Source: Parvularcula lutaonensis (lineage in GTDB: Bacteria; Pseudomonadota; Alphaproteobacteria; Caulobacterales; Parvularculaceae). Taken from it: a stretch of 64,000 bases of DNA. Shown piece after piece: positions 1 through 8,429 of this stretch (position 1 is the first letter of the stretch; every line of letters begins with the position of its first letter). The notes under the pieces were generated by a model. That model saw nothing but the letters and a program-made list of their open reading frames with translations, ran no database searches and was not told the DNA's origin. Both the position numbers and the translations under genes were made by a program. Location of the stretch: NCBI RefSeq assembly GCF_014651915.1, contig NZ_BMXU01000001.1:930001-994000 (forward strand), given 5' to 3'.

Positions 1-469
1 CGTAGGTGAAGCTCCTGAGTTGCGAGGGCTTCAGCGTCACCGGCAGCCTGCCCTCCCGGTCATCCGCCTGTAGCCCCATCGCTCGCAGCGGGTCGAGGAC
101 CCGTCCCATCGGCCTGCGCATCAGGCTCGGATCGCCCGTGAAGGTGCATAAAGCGCCCTGCCCCGCAGCCAGCCCCATCAGGAGCCTGACGCCGGTTCCG
201 GCATTGCCGAGGTCGAGCATTCGCGCCGGCGTCCGCCACGCATCGCCCCGGACGATGAACGTACCGTCGATGCGCTCAACGGAAACGCCGAAGGCCCGCA
301 GCGCCGAAGCGGTGCTCAGGACATCACCGGCCTCGAGAATCGAGGACACCCGCGTCACCCCGGCGGAAATCGCGCCGAGCATCAGCGCGCGGTGGCTCAT
401 GCTCTTGTCACTTGGCACGCGAGCCGTGCCTTTCAGGGCTTCTGAGGGTCGGGCGACGGCCTCGGTCAT
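1..469 (-). CDS. aroA: 3-phosphoshikimate 1-carboxyvinyltransferase (EPSP synthase), N-terminal part
   Basis: Transfers enolpyruvate from PEP to shikimate-3-phosphate, the sixth step of the shikimate pathway, in the cytoplasm. Only the first 156 codons are in the window; the gene runs off the left edge. The ATG is at 467-469 on the complement. Residues 19-29 read PSDKSMSHRAL, the substrate-binding N-terminal motif of the family, and residues 87-93 read LGNAGTG, the signature around the shikimate-phosphate site. It diverges from the FYDLN-acid gene at 580, a pairing I know from other alphaproteobacteria. No frameshift is visible in the part shown. Confidence 0.95.
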   Translation of the reverse strand, partial: MTEAVARPSEALKGTARVPSDKSMSHRALMLGAISAGVTRVSSILEAGDVLSTASALRAFGVSVERIDGTFIVRGDAWRTPARMLDLGNAGTGVRLLMGLAAGQGALCTFTGDPSLMRRPMGRVLDPLRAMGLQADDREGRLPVTLKPSQLRSFTY

Positions 470-579
470 GGACACTCCGCGGGATTACGATAGGTCCGCT
501 TTGACAGCGCCGCTCGGCTCTGCCAACCAGCGCGGCTGGAACGACCTTCTTTTCTGACCCAACCCATCAGGACACTTAA

Positions 580-1059
580 GTGGCGAACGAAGAACTCGGT
601 ACGAAGCGCGACTGCCCGAACTGCGGCGCGCGATTCTACGACCTCAAAAAAGACCCCGCGCACTGCCCCAAGTGCGATCACGAATTCACGCCGGACGTGC
701 TGCTGAAATCTCGCAAGCGCCTCCGCGAGGAAGAAGAAGCAGCGCACAAGGCCGCCAAGCCCTCGAAAGAGGTCGATGACGACGGCGAAGAGCTGGATGA
801 TGAAGTCCAGGAGATCGACGCCGAGGCCGAGAACACGACCAGCCTCGACGATGCCGAGGACGAAGTCGCTCCGGCCAAGTCCAAGCGCGCCAAGTCGCTC
901 GACGAAGACGACGATGATGACGACGAGGACGAGGACGACGAACTCGCCGATCTCGATCTTCCCGACGATGACGACGACACACTGCTCGACGATGATGATG
1001 ACGACGAAGACGACGTCGCAGGCATCGCGATCGGCGGAGACGATGACGACGACCGTTGA
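580..1059 (+). CDS. FYDLN-acid family (TIGR02300) zinc-ribbon protein with acidic tail
   Basis: A 159-residue protein of unknown function. The GTG start at 580 places a four-cysteine zinc ribbon at the N terminus (C12, C15, C29, C32) with FYDLKKDP between the knuckles, which is the hallmark of the TIGR02300 'FYDLN acid' family of alphaproteobacteria. From about residue 60 the chain becomes almost wholly acidic, with long D/E runs up to the C terminus, so it is probably disordered. The repetitive GAC/GAT codons create long antisense reading frames that are not genes. It lies between aroA (divergent) and icd. Confidence 0.88.
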   Translation: MANEELGTKRDCPNCGARFYDLKKDPAHCPKCDHEFTPDVLLKSRKRLREEEEAAHKAAKPSKEVDDDGEELDDEVQEIDAEAENTTSLDDAEDEVAPAKSKRAKSLDEDDDDDDEDEDDELADLDLPDDDDDTLLDDDDDDEDDVAGIAIGGDDDDDR

Positions 1060-1171
1060 TTTTGGGGGCTAAGCCCCCGAAACGACGCCTGTCGGAAGAT
1101 TTTCACCCTGGCGCGCCGGCACTCACCGGAGTGGCCGCGCGCACAGACAGTAGAATTCAAGGAGACCACGC

Positions 1172-2383
1172 ATGGCCAAGATCAAGGTCAAGAACCCCGT
1201 CGTCGAGCTCGACGGCGACGAGATGACGCGGATCATCTGGAAGCTGATCAAGGACAAGCTGATCCACCCCTACCTCGACATCAACCTGATCTACTTCGAC
1301 CTCAGCATCCAGAATCGTGACGCGACGGACGACCAGGTGACGATCGATGCGGCCTACGCGATCAAGAAGCATGGCGTCGGCGTGAAATGCGCCACGATCA
1401 CCCCGGACGAAGCGCGTGTCGAGGAATTCGGCCTCAAGAAGATGTGGCGCTCGCCGAACGGGACCATCCGCAACATCCTTGGCGGTGTCGTTTTCCGTGA
1501 GCCGATCATCATCCGTAACGTGCCGCGCCTCGTGCCTGGCTGGACCCAGCCGATCATCATCGGCCGTCATGCTTATGGCGACCAGTACCGCGCCACCGAT
1601 TTCCTGTTCCCCGGCAAGGGCAAGCTGACGATCAAGTGGGAAGGCGAAAGCGGCGAGATCATCGAGCACGAGGTCTTCGACGCGCCCTCCTCGGGTGTCG
1701 CCATGGGCATGTACAACCTCGACGATTCGATCCGCGACTTCGCCCGTGCGACCTTCAACTACGGCCTGCAGCGGCAGTATCCGGTCTACCTGTCGACGAA
1801 GAACACGATCCTCAAAAAATACGACGGTCGCTTCAAGGACATCTTCCAGGAGATCTACGAGACCGAGTTCAAGGAAGAGTTCGAGAAGATCGGAACGCAT
1901 TACGAGCACCGTCTCATCGACGACATGGTCGCTGCGTGCCTCAAATGGTCAGGCGGTTATGTCTGGGCCTGCAAGAACTATGACGGCGACGTCCAGTCGG
2001 ACACCGTCGCACAGGGCTTCGGCTCGCTGGGCCTGATGACCTCGGTTCTCCTCACCCCCGACGGGAAGACGGCCGAGGCGGAAGCCGCCCACGGCACGGT
2101 CACCCGTCACTACCGCGCCCACCAGCGTGGCGAGGAAACCTCGACCAACTCGATCGCCTCGATCTATGCTTGGACCCGCGGCCTCAAGCACCGCGCCAAG
2201 CTCGACGACACGCCGGAGCTCGCGAATTTCGCCGAGACCCTGGAGAAGACCGTCGTCCAGACCGTCGAGAGCGGCCACATGACCAAGGACCTCGCACTCC
2301 TCATCGGCGCCGAGCAGGGCTGGCTCACCACCACCCAGTTCCTCGACAAGGTCGACGAGAATTTCCAGAAGGCCATGGCCTAG
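1172..2383 (+). CDS. icd: NADP-dependent isocitrate dehydrogenase
   Basis: TCA-cycle enzyme that oxidatively decarboxylates isocitrate to 2-oxoglutarate and makes NADPH. The 403-residue length and start ([20 protein letters not shown]) are those of the eukaryote-like NADP-IDH subfamily, not the E. coli type. [12 protein letters not shown] (near residue 95) is the isocitrate-binding loop, and [11 protein letters not shown] towards the C terminus belongs to the NADP-binding region. An AAGGAG ribosome site lies 6 bases before the ATG. The gene is monocistronic: a strong hairpin with a T-run follows it at 2411-2437. Confidence 0.97.
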   Translation: MAKIKVKNPVVELDGDEMTRIIWKLIKDKLIHPYLDINLIYFDLSIQNRDATDDQVTIDAAYAIKKHGVGVKCATITPDEARVEEFGLKKMWRSPNGTIRNILGGVVFREPIIIRNVPRLVPGWTQPIIIGRHAYGDQYRATDFLFPGKGKLTIKWEGESGEIIEHEVFDAPSSGVAMGMYNLDDSIRDFARATFNYGLQRQYPVYLSTKNTILKKYDGRFKDIFQEIYETEFKEEFEKIGTHYEHRLIDDMVAACLKWSGGYVWACKNYDGDVQSDTVAQGFGSLGLMTSVLLTPDGKTAEAEAAHGTVTRHYRAHQRGEETSTNSIASIYAWTRGLKHRAKLDDTPELANFAETLEKTVVQTVESGHMTKDLALLIGAEQGWLTTTQFLDKVDENFQKAMA

Positions 2384-2410
2384 CCCAGCGCCTGGACAAT
2401 CGAATGAGAG

Positions 2411-2437
2411 AGCCCGGCCGCCGTGCCGGGCTTTTTT
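2411..2437 (+). terminator. Rho-independent terminator of icd
   Basis: Perfect 8-bp stem AGCCCGGC / GCCGGGCT with a 6-base loop, running directly into six T residues, 28 bases after the icd stop codon. Confidence 0.92.
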
Positions 2438-2762
2438 GTGCATGGGATGCGCCTGTCCTCCTGCGACCCCCTGCCCCTTCCTGACGGTATCGGCAGGTGG
2501 TGAACTGGCGGAGTGCCCCCGCTGCGAGCCAGCGGAAGCCTCGATTTCCGCTTTAAGGGGAGGTGAAATTCCCGTGGCATTTGAGGCAAATTGAACGGCG
2601 TTGTTTGCGACACGCTTTACCCGCGTCTGAACAATGTGGCCGCAATAGGGCATGCGGAATGTTGCTGGCTTTGGGTTCCTTGTCGTTCGGGAACCCGCAG
2701 GGTACAGGCCATCCAAATCCCGTTTAGGTTGAATGATTTGGGGAGGAGCAACCTTGGCATTC
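2438..2762. other. Intergenic region before the NTF2-like pair
   Basis: No coding sequence is supported here. A 7-bp inverted repeat (GGGTTCC at 2673-2679, GGAACCC at 2690-2696) sits about 65 bases before the next gene and could be an operator or leader hairpin. I found no recognisable riboswitch. The right end carries the GGGAGGAG ribosome site (2741-2748) of the next gene. Confidence 0.5.
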
Positions 2763-3203
2763 ATGAGCACCGAAGAGGCGGTGCGCGCATATTACCGGGA
2801 CAGGCTTCTGAATGATCCCGAAGTGCTGCGCAGCTGGTTCACACGCGACGCGCAGGTGTCGATCAATGGCAGTGACGCGCTGTTTGGTCTCGACAACACA
2901 TTTGGCATGAAGGACGGCGCCTCGGCGCAGGCCTTCACCAATTTTCTCGTCAACACCTGGAAACTACTCGACTTCGAGATCCTTTCACTGGTCAGCGAAG
3001 GCAATCGCGCGGCGACGCGCGTGATCGTCGAGGTCGAATGCATACCGACGGGCCTCAAGGGCCGCTCGGAGATCTGCAACCATTTCACATTCGATGGGGA
3101 GCGGATGACCTCGATCCTCGAATTCCTCGACACCGCTCACGCGGCGAAGCTGCTCGAAGGCGCCGAGAGCTTCCCGGCTGCCTATGCCGGGCAAGAGGCC
3201 TAG
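2763..3203 (+). CDS. NTF2-like / SnoaL-fold protein, copy 1
   Basis: A 146-residue soluble protein that looks like an NTF2-like cone fold: N-terminal helix (EEAVRAYYRDRL), then alternating strands ending in a conserved HFTFDGERM..ILEFLDT segment. This fold covers ketosteroid isomerases, limonene hydrolases, polyketide cyclases and non-catalytic binding proteins; no substrate can be named. ATG 2763 was chosen because it matches the start of the paralogue at 3207. A TTG at 2754 lies closer to the GGGAGGAG site and is a real alternative. It is 3 bases upstream of its paralogue, so the two are co-transcribed. Confidence 0.75.
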   Translation: MSTEEAVRAYYRDRLLNDPEVLRSWFTRDAQVSINGSDALFGLDNTFGMKDGASAQAFTNFLVNTWKLLDFEILSLVSEGNRAATRVIVEVECIPTGLKGRSEICNHFTFDGERMTSILEFLDTAHAAKLLEGAESFPAAYAGQEA

Positions 3204-3206
3204 ACC

Positions 3207-3638
3207 ATGAAATACGACAACCTCGAAGAAGCCATCCGCGCCTATTACCGCGATCGCCTTCGCGCAGACGGGTTCCTTTCCTCCGAATGGTTCCATCCGA
3301 GCGCCGTCATCTCGCTGAACGGCAGCGGCATTGTCGATGCGCATGAGCCGCTGACACCGATCTCAGGCCGGCGCCGCTCCTCCGACGATCCCGAGGAGCA
3401 GCAGGCGCTTCTAGACACGTTGCGCAAGAGCTGGCGTATCCACACCGCGGAAATCATCGACACGCTGACCCAGGACGACGTCATCGTCCTGCGCGCGATC
3501 TGGGACGTCGAGTGCCTCGAGACGGGCGAGCGTGCGACCACAGAAGTCTGCGAGCACTACCGCTTCGCCGGCGACCGCATCGCTTCGGTCATCGCGTTCT
3601 TCGACACGGCGCTCGCCAAGCGGATGATCTCGGCCTGA
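3207..3638 (+). CDS. NTF2-like / SnoaL-fold protein, copy 2
   Basis: A 143-residue paralogue of the preceding gene. They share EEAxRAYYRDRL at the N terminus, an INGS / LNGS motif near residue 40, a VECxxTG segment and a C-terminal FxGDRI..xxFFDTA stretch. Copy 2 has a different central insertion (a SGRRRSSDDPEEQ stretch), so substrate or partner may differ. The pair arose by tandem duplication and is probably one transcript; recG starts 42 bases downstream and may be read through from the same promoter. Function unknown. Confidence 0.75.
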   Translation: MKYDNLEEAIRAYYRDRLRADGFLSSEWFHPSAVISLNGSGIVDAHEPLTPISGRRRSSDDPEEQQALLDTLRKSWRIHTAEIIDTLTQDDVIVLRAIWDVECLETGERATTEVCEHYRFAGDRIASVIAFFDTALAKRMISA

Positions 3639-3680
3639 ACAGGTTGCGGGTGGACGGCAGGACGGGGCAGAAGGTGCCCC

Positions 3681-5777
3681 GTGCGACCGTCGATCCTGAA
3701 CCCCCTCTTCGCTGATCTCACCACGCTTGAAGGCGTCGGCCCGAAGACGGCGGCGCTCCTGCAGAAGGTTGCCGGGCCGCGCCTCATCGACCTTGTATTC
3801 ACGCTCCCCTCGGGGGTCATCGACCGCAGCCACAGGCCGCCCATCGAGGCGACACGGGACGGCGAGCACGCCACCCTCACGCTTACCGTCGATGCGCACG
3901 AGCCTCCCCCTGCGAACCGTCCGCGCTCACCCTATCGCATTCTTTGCTCTGACGGTACGGGTTGTATAAGGCTGGTCTTCTTTCGTGCCCATCGCGACTG
4001 GCTGGAGAAGCAGCTTCCCCAAGGCGCAACACGGATCGTTTCCGGGAAGGTCGAGCAGTATGGCAACCAGCGCCAGATGGTGCATCCTGACGCCATCGTC
4101 GATCCGGACAAGGACGGTGAGCTTCCCTCCGCCGAGCCCGTCTATCCCCTGACCGCAGGTCTGCAGCCGAAGATCATGCTCCGTGCCGTGAGAGATTCCG
4201 TTGCCCAGGTGCCCGATCTTCCTGAATGGCACCGCCCGGATGTCATTGCGCGCGAAGCCTTTCCTTCCTTCCAGACCGCGATCCGTGAGGCACACAACCC
4301 GGAAACGCGGATGGACCTCCTCCCCGACACGCCCCACAGGCGAAGGCTCGCCTATGACGAGTTCTTCGCCAGCCAGCTCGCTCTCGCCCTGACCCGCAGG
4401 CGCCAGCGTTCGCTCGGTGGGCGGAGCTTTCGGGGCGATGGCAGCCTCGTCGCCGCGGCGAAAGCGGCGCTGCCCTTCGACCTCACGGGGGACCAGCAGA
4501 AGGCGCTGCAGGAAATCCAGGAAGACCTTGCCCGTCCGCAGAAAATGGTCCGCCTGCTGCAGGGTGATGTCGGCTCGGGCAAGACCGCCGTTGGTGTCCT
4601 AGCCGCACTGTCGGTCATCGAAGCGGGCGCACAGGCGACCCTCATGGCCCCGACCGAAATCCTCGCGCGCCAGCATTTCGAGTCGATCGAACCCATGCTG
4701 AAGGCAGCGGGCGTTTCCTCCGTTCTCCTCACCGGGCGCGACAAGGGACAGGAGCGGGCCGCCAAGCGCCGGGCATTGGCCGAAGGCTTTGTCCAGCTCG
4801 CCGTCGGCACCCATGCCGTGTTCTCCGAGGACGTGGAGTTCGAAGACCTCGGCCTCGCCATCATCGACGAGCAGCACCGCTTCGGTGTCCAGCAGCGCCT
4901 GAAACTCCAGGAAAAAGGTCAGGGCACGGACGTCCTTGTCATGACCGCGACACCCATCCCGCGCACCCTCGCCCTTACCGCCTATGGCGACATGGATGTC
5001 AGCCAGATTCGAGAGAAGCCGCCCGGCCGCAAGCCGGTCGATACCCGCGCCATCCCCCTCGCCCGGCTCAATGACGTGGTCGCGGGCGTTCGCCGCGCGA
5101 TGGACGCCGGCGGGCAGGTCTACTGGGTCTGTCCCCTCGTCGAGGCCAATGACCAGCTCGAAGCCACTGCGGCCGAGGAGCGCTTCGCCCACCTCCAGAC
5201 CCTCTTCGGCGACCAGGTCGAACTCGTGCATGGAAAGATGAAGGGGCCGGAGAAGGACGCTGCCGTGGCGCGCTTCGCCTCGGGTGCCTGCAAGCTGCTG
5301 GTCGCCACCACAGTCATCGAGGTTGGCGTCAATGCTCCGGATGCGACCGTTATCGTCATCGAACACGCCGAGCGCTTTGGCCTCGCCCAGCTTCACCAGT
5401 TGCGAGGCCGAGTCGGTCGCGGCGAGAAGCCTGGGAGCTGCATCCTCCTTTACGGGGGTGAGCCGGGGGGCCTCTCGGAAACCACCAAGGCAAGGCTCAA
5501 CGTGCTCAGGAACTCGCAAGACGGTTTCGAGATTGCCGAAGAAGACTTGCGCCTGCGGGGATCGGGCGATGCTCTCGGCACGGCGCAGTCGGGCTTCCCC
5601 ACCTTCACCCTCGCCAGTCTCGGCGACCATCAGGGCTTGCTCGAAATGGCCGCAGCGGACGCCAAGATGGTCGTCGAAGAAGACCCGGAGCTGCAATCCG
5701 AACGCGGCGAAGCGCTCCGCGTGCTGCTCTACCTCTTCAGTCGTGACGATGCGGTTCGAAGGCTGCGGGCGGGCTAA
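3681..5777 (+). CDS. recG: ATP-dependent DNA helicase RecG
   Basis: Branch-migrating helicase that reverses stalled replication forks and processes Holliday junctions. At 698 residues it has the normal family length. Order: N-terminal helical and OB-fold wedge domain (TLEGVGPKTAALL near residue 16, then the OB barrel), Walker A LLQGDVGSGKT (near 295), the DEQH box in IIDEQHRFGV (near 395), and the C-terminal helicase lobe with TTVIEVGVNAPDAT and QLRGRVGRG. The start is GTG at 3681, which gives the expected N terminus. It converges with the DUF502 gene, with only two bases between the stops. Confidence 0.96.
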   Translation: MRPSILNPLFADLTTLEGVGPKTAALLQKVAGPRLIDLVFTLPSGVIDRSHRPPIEATRDGEHATLTLTVDAHEPPPANRPRSPYRILCSDGTGCIRLVFFRAHRDWLEKQLPQGATRIVSGKVEQYGNQRQMVHPDAIVDPDKDGELPSAEPVYPLTAGLQPKIMLRAVRDSVAQVPDLPEWHRPDVIAREAFPSFQTAIREAHNPETRMDLLPDTPHRRRLAYDEFFASQLALALTRRRQRSLGGRSFRGDGSLVAAAKAALPFDLTGDQQKALQEIQEDLARPQKMVRLLQGDVGSGKTAVGVLAALSVIEAGAQATLMAPTEILARQHFESIEPMLKAAGVSSVLLTGRDKGQERAAKRRALAEGFVQLAVGTHAVFSEDVEFEDLGLAIIDEQHRFGVQQRLKLQEKGQGTDVLVMTATPIPRTLALTAYGDMDVSQIREKPPGRKPVDTRAIPLARLNDVVAGVRRAMDAGGQVYWVCPLVEANDQLEATAAEERFAHLQTLFGDQVELVHGKMKGPEKDAAVARFASGACKLLVATTVIEVGVNAPDATVIVIEHAERFGLAQLHQLRGRVGRGEKPGSCILLYGGEPGGLSETTKARLNVLRNSQDGFEIAEEDLRLRGSGDALGTAQSGFPTFTLASLGDHQGLLEMAAADAKMVVEEDPELQSERGEALRVLLYLFSRDDAVRRLRAG

Positions 5778-5779
5778 CC

Positions 5780-6616
5780 TCAGCTATCCGCCTCGACCTC
5801 GCGTTCGTAAGCTTCCTGGAGTTCAGGATCGGTCTCGGTCTTCTTGCGCTTGAGGAAGCTGAAGGCCCCTGCATTGGAGTGCAGGTCCACAGGCTTGTGC
5901 CCCTCGTCCTCAAGCACGAATTCCGGCGCCACGAGACCAGCCGAGAAGATCATCTTCGCTCCGTCCTCGACCGACATCGACAGCACACGAAGCTTCGACC
6001 GTGGAACGAACAGCAGGAACCCGGAGGTCGGGTTCGGCGTCGTCGGCACGAAGACGTTGGTCATGTCGTCGCCTATGTCTTTCAGCGCGTGAAGCGGTTC
6101 CCCCTTCGTCCGTGTCACGACGAAGCAAAGCGTCCAGAGGCCCGGACGTGGATACTCGATCATCGCCACTTCCTTGAACGACTGCTCCGACTGCTGAAGC
6201 CCCATCTCGAAGACGTTCTTGAAGAAGCCATAGAGGTTCCGCACCAGCGGTGTTGAATCGACGAGGCCCTCACCCATGCTGATGAAGAAGCGGCCGATGA
6301 CGTTCTTTGCGAACATCCCGAGCAGGGTCAGGAGGACGATCGTCACCAGGATACCGAAGCCGGGCACGTAGAGATCGGCCCAGGCCGGCGGCAGCCATGC
6401 GTCGGGGATGTAATTCTGGACCGTGCCGTCGACCTGGGCCAGCGGCCCGGTGATCAGCCAGTACATCACCCCGGCAGTGATCAGGAGCGGCGCGGCAATG
6501 ACCACGCCCGCAAAGAAGCTGTTGCGCAGGCCTGCTATAGGCCCGGTGCGGGGGATCATCGCTCCCTCCTGTTTTCTCTTGCGCCTGGTGCGTCCCTGAT
6601 TTTCGCTTTTTGCCAT
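5780..6616 (-). CDS. DUF502 family integral membrane protein
   Basis: A 278-residue inner-membrane protein of unknown function. A basic, hydrophilic N terminus is followed by two hydrophobic segments (FFAGVVIAAPLLITAGVMYW near residue 34 and a second, ILVTIVLLTLLGMFA, near residue 88). A conserved soluble part carries STPLVRNLYGFFKNV and FVPTTPNPTSGFLLFVP, both typical of DUF502. The C-terminal tail is acidic. It often neighbours recG in alphaproteobacteria, but no link is established. An alternative start at the internal MIPRTGPIAG would remove the basic leader. Confidence 0.85.
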   Translation of the reverse strand: MAKSENQGRTRRKRKQEGAMIPRTGPIAGLRNSFFAGVVIAAPLLITAGVMYWLITGPLAQVDGTVQNYIPDAWLPPAWADLYVPGFGILVTIVLLTLLGMFAKNVIGRFFISMGEGLVDSTPLVRNLYGFFKNVFEMGLQQSEQSFKEVAMIEYPRPGLWTLCFVVTRTKGEPLHALKDIGDDMTNVFVPTTPNPTSGFLLFVPRSKLRVLSMSVEDGAKMIFSAGLVAPEFVLEDEGHKPVDLHSNAGAFSFLKRKKTETDPELQEAYEREVEADS

Positions 6617-6640
6617 AATCTTTCCGCCGACGCGTCCTAG

Positions 6641-7870
6641 ATGCCACGCAAGTCCAAATTTCGCGTTAGACCTGCATGTAGGGCCTTAGCGCGCGCCTCA
6701 ACAGGCGCTAGCACCGACCTTGCGACAGGGAAAAGTTCCGCGTCCGTAATCTGGAGACTGACACCCTTGCGACTGGTTCTGATCCTGATGCTGGGTATTT
6801 TTGCGGCGCTGGGCGCGCTCGCCTGGCACTATCAGGACGAGCTGACCCTCGCATGGATCAACCCCGACCGCAGCTATGAGGGCTACACGCCACCGCCAGC
6901 ACCCGATTACCGGGAGGACGAGGCATGGTTCCGGCGCGGAGGGCCGCAGGATGGCGGCGCGCAGGTCTTCGTCATCCACTCGAATGTCTATCGCGGCGAC
7001 GGGAACTGGAACGCGCCCTATGACCGCGAGACCCAGGCCGATTTTATCGAGGATGTCATTCTCGTCGCGGAGGCGACCCCGTTCGAGCCTCTCGGCCCGG
7101 TCTGGGCACCGAAATACCGCCAGCCGACCATCTTCGCGCGCTTCACGCAGAAGCATCCCGGCGCGGCTTCCCGCGCCACGGCTTATCAGGACATCAGCGC
7201 CGCTTTCACCCAATTCCTGCAGGAGGCTGATCCCGAAGCGCCGGTCATCGTCGCTGGCTATGGCGACGGCGCTCTTTTCGCCGGGCAGCTCTTCCTTGAA
7301 CGAATCGCCGACGACCCGGACGTCATCCGCCGCACCGCCGCGGTCTACGCCATCGGGATGCCGCTACCGGCGCGGCTCTTCGAGGGTCAGGTCTGCGAGG
7401 GAGAGGAGCAGCCACGCTGCATCGTCGCCTTTACGCCAGTGGACGCGCGCTTTGAAGGCTATCAGGACCGCCTGCGGACCCGGACGCTGACCCTCGGACC
7501 CGGCGGCAGCTACGTCTCGACGTCCGGCGTCGGCAAGCTCTGCGCTCCACCGCCGATGGGCAAAGAGCTCTCCGCGATTGACGCCCGGTCCCGGCGGCTC
7601 ATCGACGTCACCCTCGACGCCGAATGCGTCGACGGCCTTTTCGTCTTCCAGCCGCCCGAACCCCAGGCGCTGCGCAGGCGCCGCCTGTTCGGCCAGCAAT
7701 GGTTCCCCGATGGCGTGAACCTCTTCGCCGAACCCATTGCCGAGGACGCCGCCCGCCGTGTTGCCGGGGCCTATCGCATCATGGCCAAGGAAGAGAATGC
7801 CGTGCCGCCGCTTGTGGCGCCCGAAGAGATTGTCCCAAGCCCGATCAACAAGGTGCCCGAGCCGAACTAG
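6641..7870 (+). CDS. DUF3089 alpha/beta-hydrolase-like protein lacking the nucleophile serine
   Basis: Membrane-anchored protein of up to 409 residues. A hydrophobic anchor (LVLILMLGIFAALGALAW, about 44-62) precedes a domain matching DUF3089: NWNAPYDRET, GPVWAPKYRQ, AYQDISAAFTQFL and a FVIHSNVY strand in the expected order. The family's GHSQG nucleophile elbow reads GYGDG here (VAGYGDGALFAGQ), so the catalytic serine position is glycine and hydrolase activity is doubtful. The first 40 residues look non-coding; a TTG at 6767, downstream of a GGAG, would start the protein at the anchor. It diverges from DUF502 and converges with the gene ending at 7993. Confidence 0.75.
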   Translation: MPRKSKFRVRPACRALARASTGASTDLATGKSSASVIWRLTPLRLVLILMLGIFAALGALAWHYQDELTLAWINPDRSYEGYTPPPAPDYREDEAWFRRGGPQDGGAQVFVIHSNVYRGDGNWNAPYDRETQADFIEDVILVAEATPFEPLGPVWAPKYRQPTIFARFTQKHPGAASRATAYQDISAAFTQFLQEADPEAPVIVAGYGDGALFAGQLFLERIADDPDVIRRTAAVYAIGMPLPARLFEGQVCEGEEQPRCIVAFTPVDARFEGYQDRLRTRTLTLGPGGSYVSTSGVGKLCAPPPMGKELSAIDARSRRLIDVTLDAECVDGLFVFQPPEPQALRRRRLFGQQWFPDGVNLFAEPIAEDAARRVAGAYRIMAKEENAVPPLVAPEEIVPSPINKVPEPN

Positions 7871-7889
7871 CGCAGTCATGTCTCGCACT

Positions 7890-7981
7890 GTCATCCCGGA
7901 CAGCGCGCAGGCGCTTCTCCGGGACCCAGACGCAGCGATCTATGGGTTCAGGGCTCCGGCTTCGCCGTCTCCGCAATGACA
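7890..7981. repeat. REP-like intergenic element (GTCATCCCGG...ATGAC)
   Basis: Fills the gap between two convergent genes. It opens with GTCATCCCGGA, has an internal TCCGGGACC arm 25 bases later that folds back on the opening, and ends with CAATGAC. Related openings occur at 29241 and 38673. Confidence 0.5.
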
Positions 7982-7992
7982 CGCAGGGGCGC

Positions 7993-8427
7993 CTAGAAAA
8001 TCCCGAGGAATTTCTTCCGCTTACGGCGCAGTTTGTCGGAATGGTATTTCTGCGCATATTCGAGGTAGTCGGATCCAGAACGCCGCACGCGTGCCTCGGT
8101 GAATTTGAGATCTGCGAGCAGCCGGTCGTCGAGACCCTGAAAGCTCGTCGCTTCCGCCTCCGCGTCGAAGCTGGCCTGCGGCTGCCCCCCACGGCGCCCG
8201 CCGCGTTTGGCCTTGCGCTGAATGTCTGCGTGCAGAGCGGCAAAAGCAGCCTGAACGGCATCGCTCTTGTCGTCGTGCCCTGCCTCCAGGGCCTTCGCGG
8301 CACCGGCGCGCAGCTCGGCCCGCTCGACAGCGGAAGGCCGCTGCACCGTATCGATATCCACCGATGTCAGCCGCGCGCTCGTCCGTCCTGCGAACTCGCC
8401 CCAGATCTGTTTCAGCCTGTCCGCCAT
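7993..8427 (-). CDS. Conserved-looking hypothetical protein, coupled to the proteasome-like gene
   Basis: A 144-residue, strongly basic, soluble protein; I recognise no family. The first half is helical (MADRLKQIWGEFAGRT...), a glycine/arginine-rich linker (KRGGRRGGQ) sits near residue 77, and a helical tail ends in a basic cluster (DKLRRKRKKFLGIF). There is no signal peptide or membrane segment. Its ATG (8425-8427) lies two bases after the stop codon of the upstream proteasome-like gene, so the two are almost certainly translationally coupled; a role as partner, substrate or adaptor of that protein is an inference from position alone. Confidence 0.7.
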   Translation of the reverse strand: MADRLKQIWGEFAGRTSARLTSVDIDTVQRPSAVERAELRAGAAKALEAGHDDKSDAVQAAFAALHADIQRKAKRGGRRGGQPQASFDAEAEATSFQGLDDRLLADLKFTEARVRRSGSDYLEYAQKYHSDKLRRKRKKFLGIF

Positions 8428-8429
8428 GG

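Noticed and set aside
678-1169. Serine-rich open frame opposite the FYDLN-acid gene
   Set aside because: Poly-serine arises from reading the Asp/Glu codon runs on the other strand.
2438-2762. Possible structured leader or riboswitch before the NTF2-like genes
   Set aside because: Only a 7-bp inverted repeat is present; no conserved core of a known riboswitch class could be recognised on either strand.
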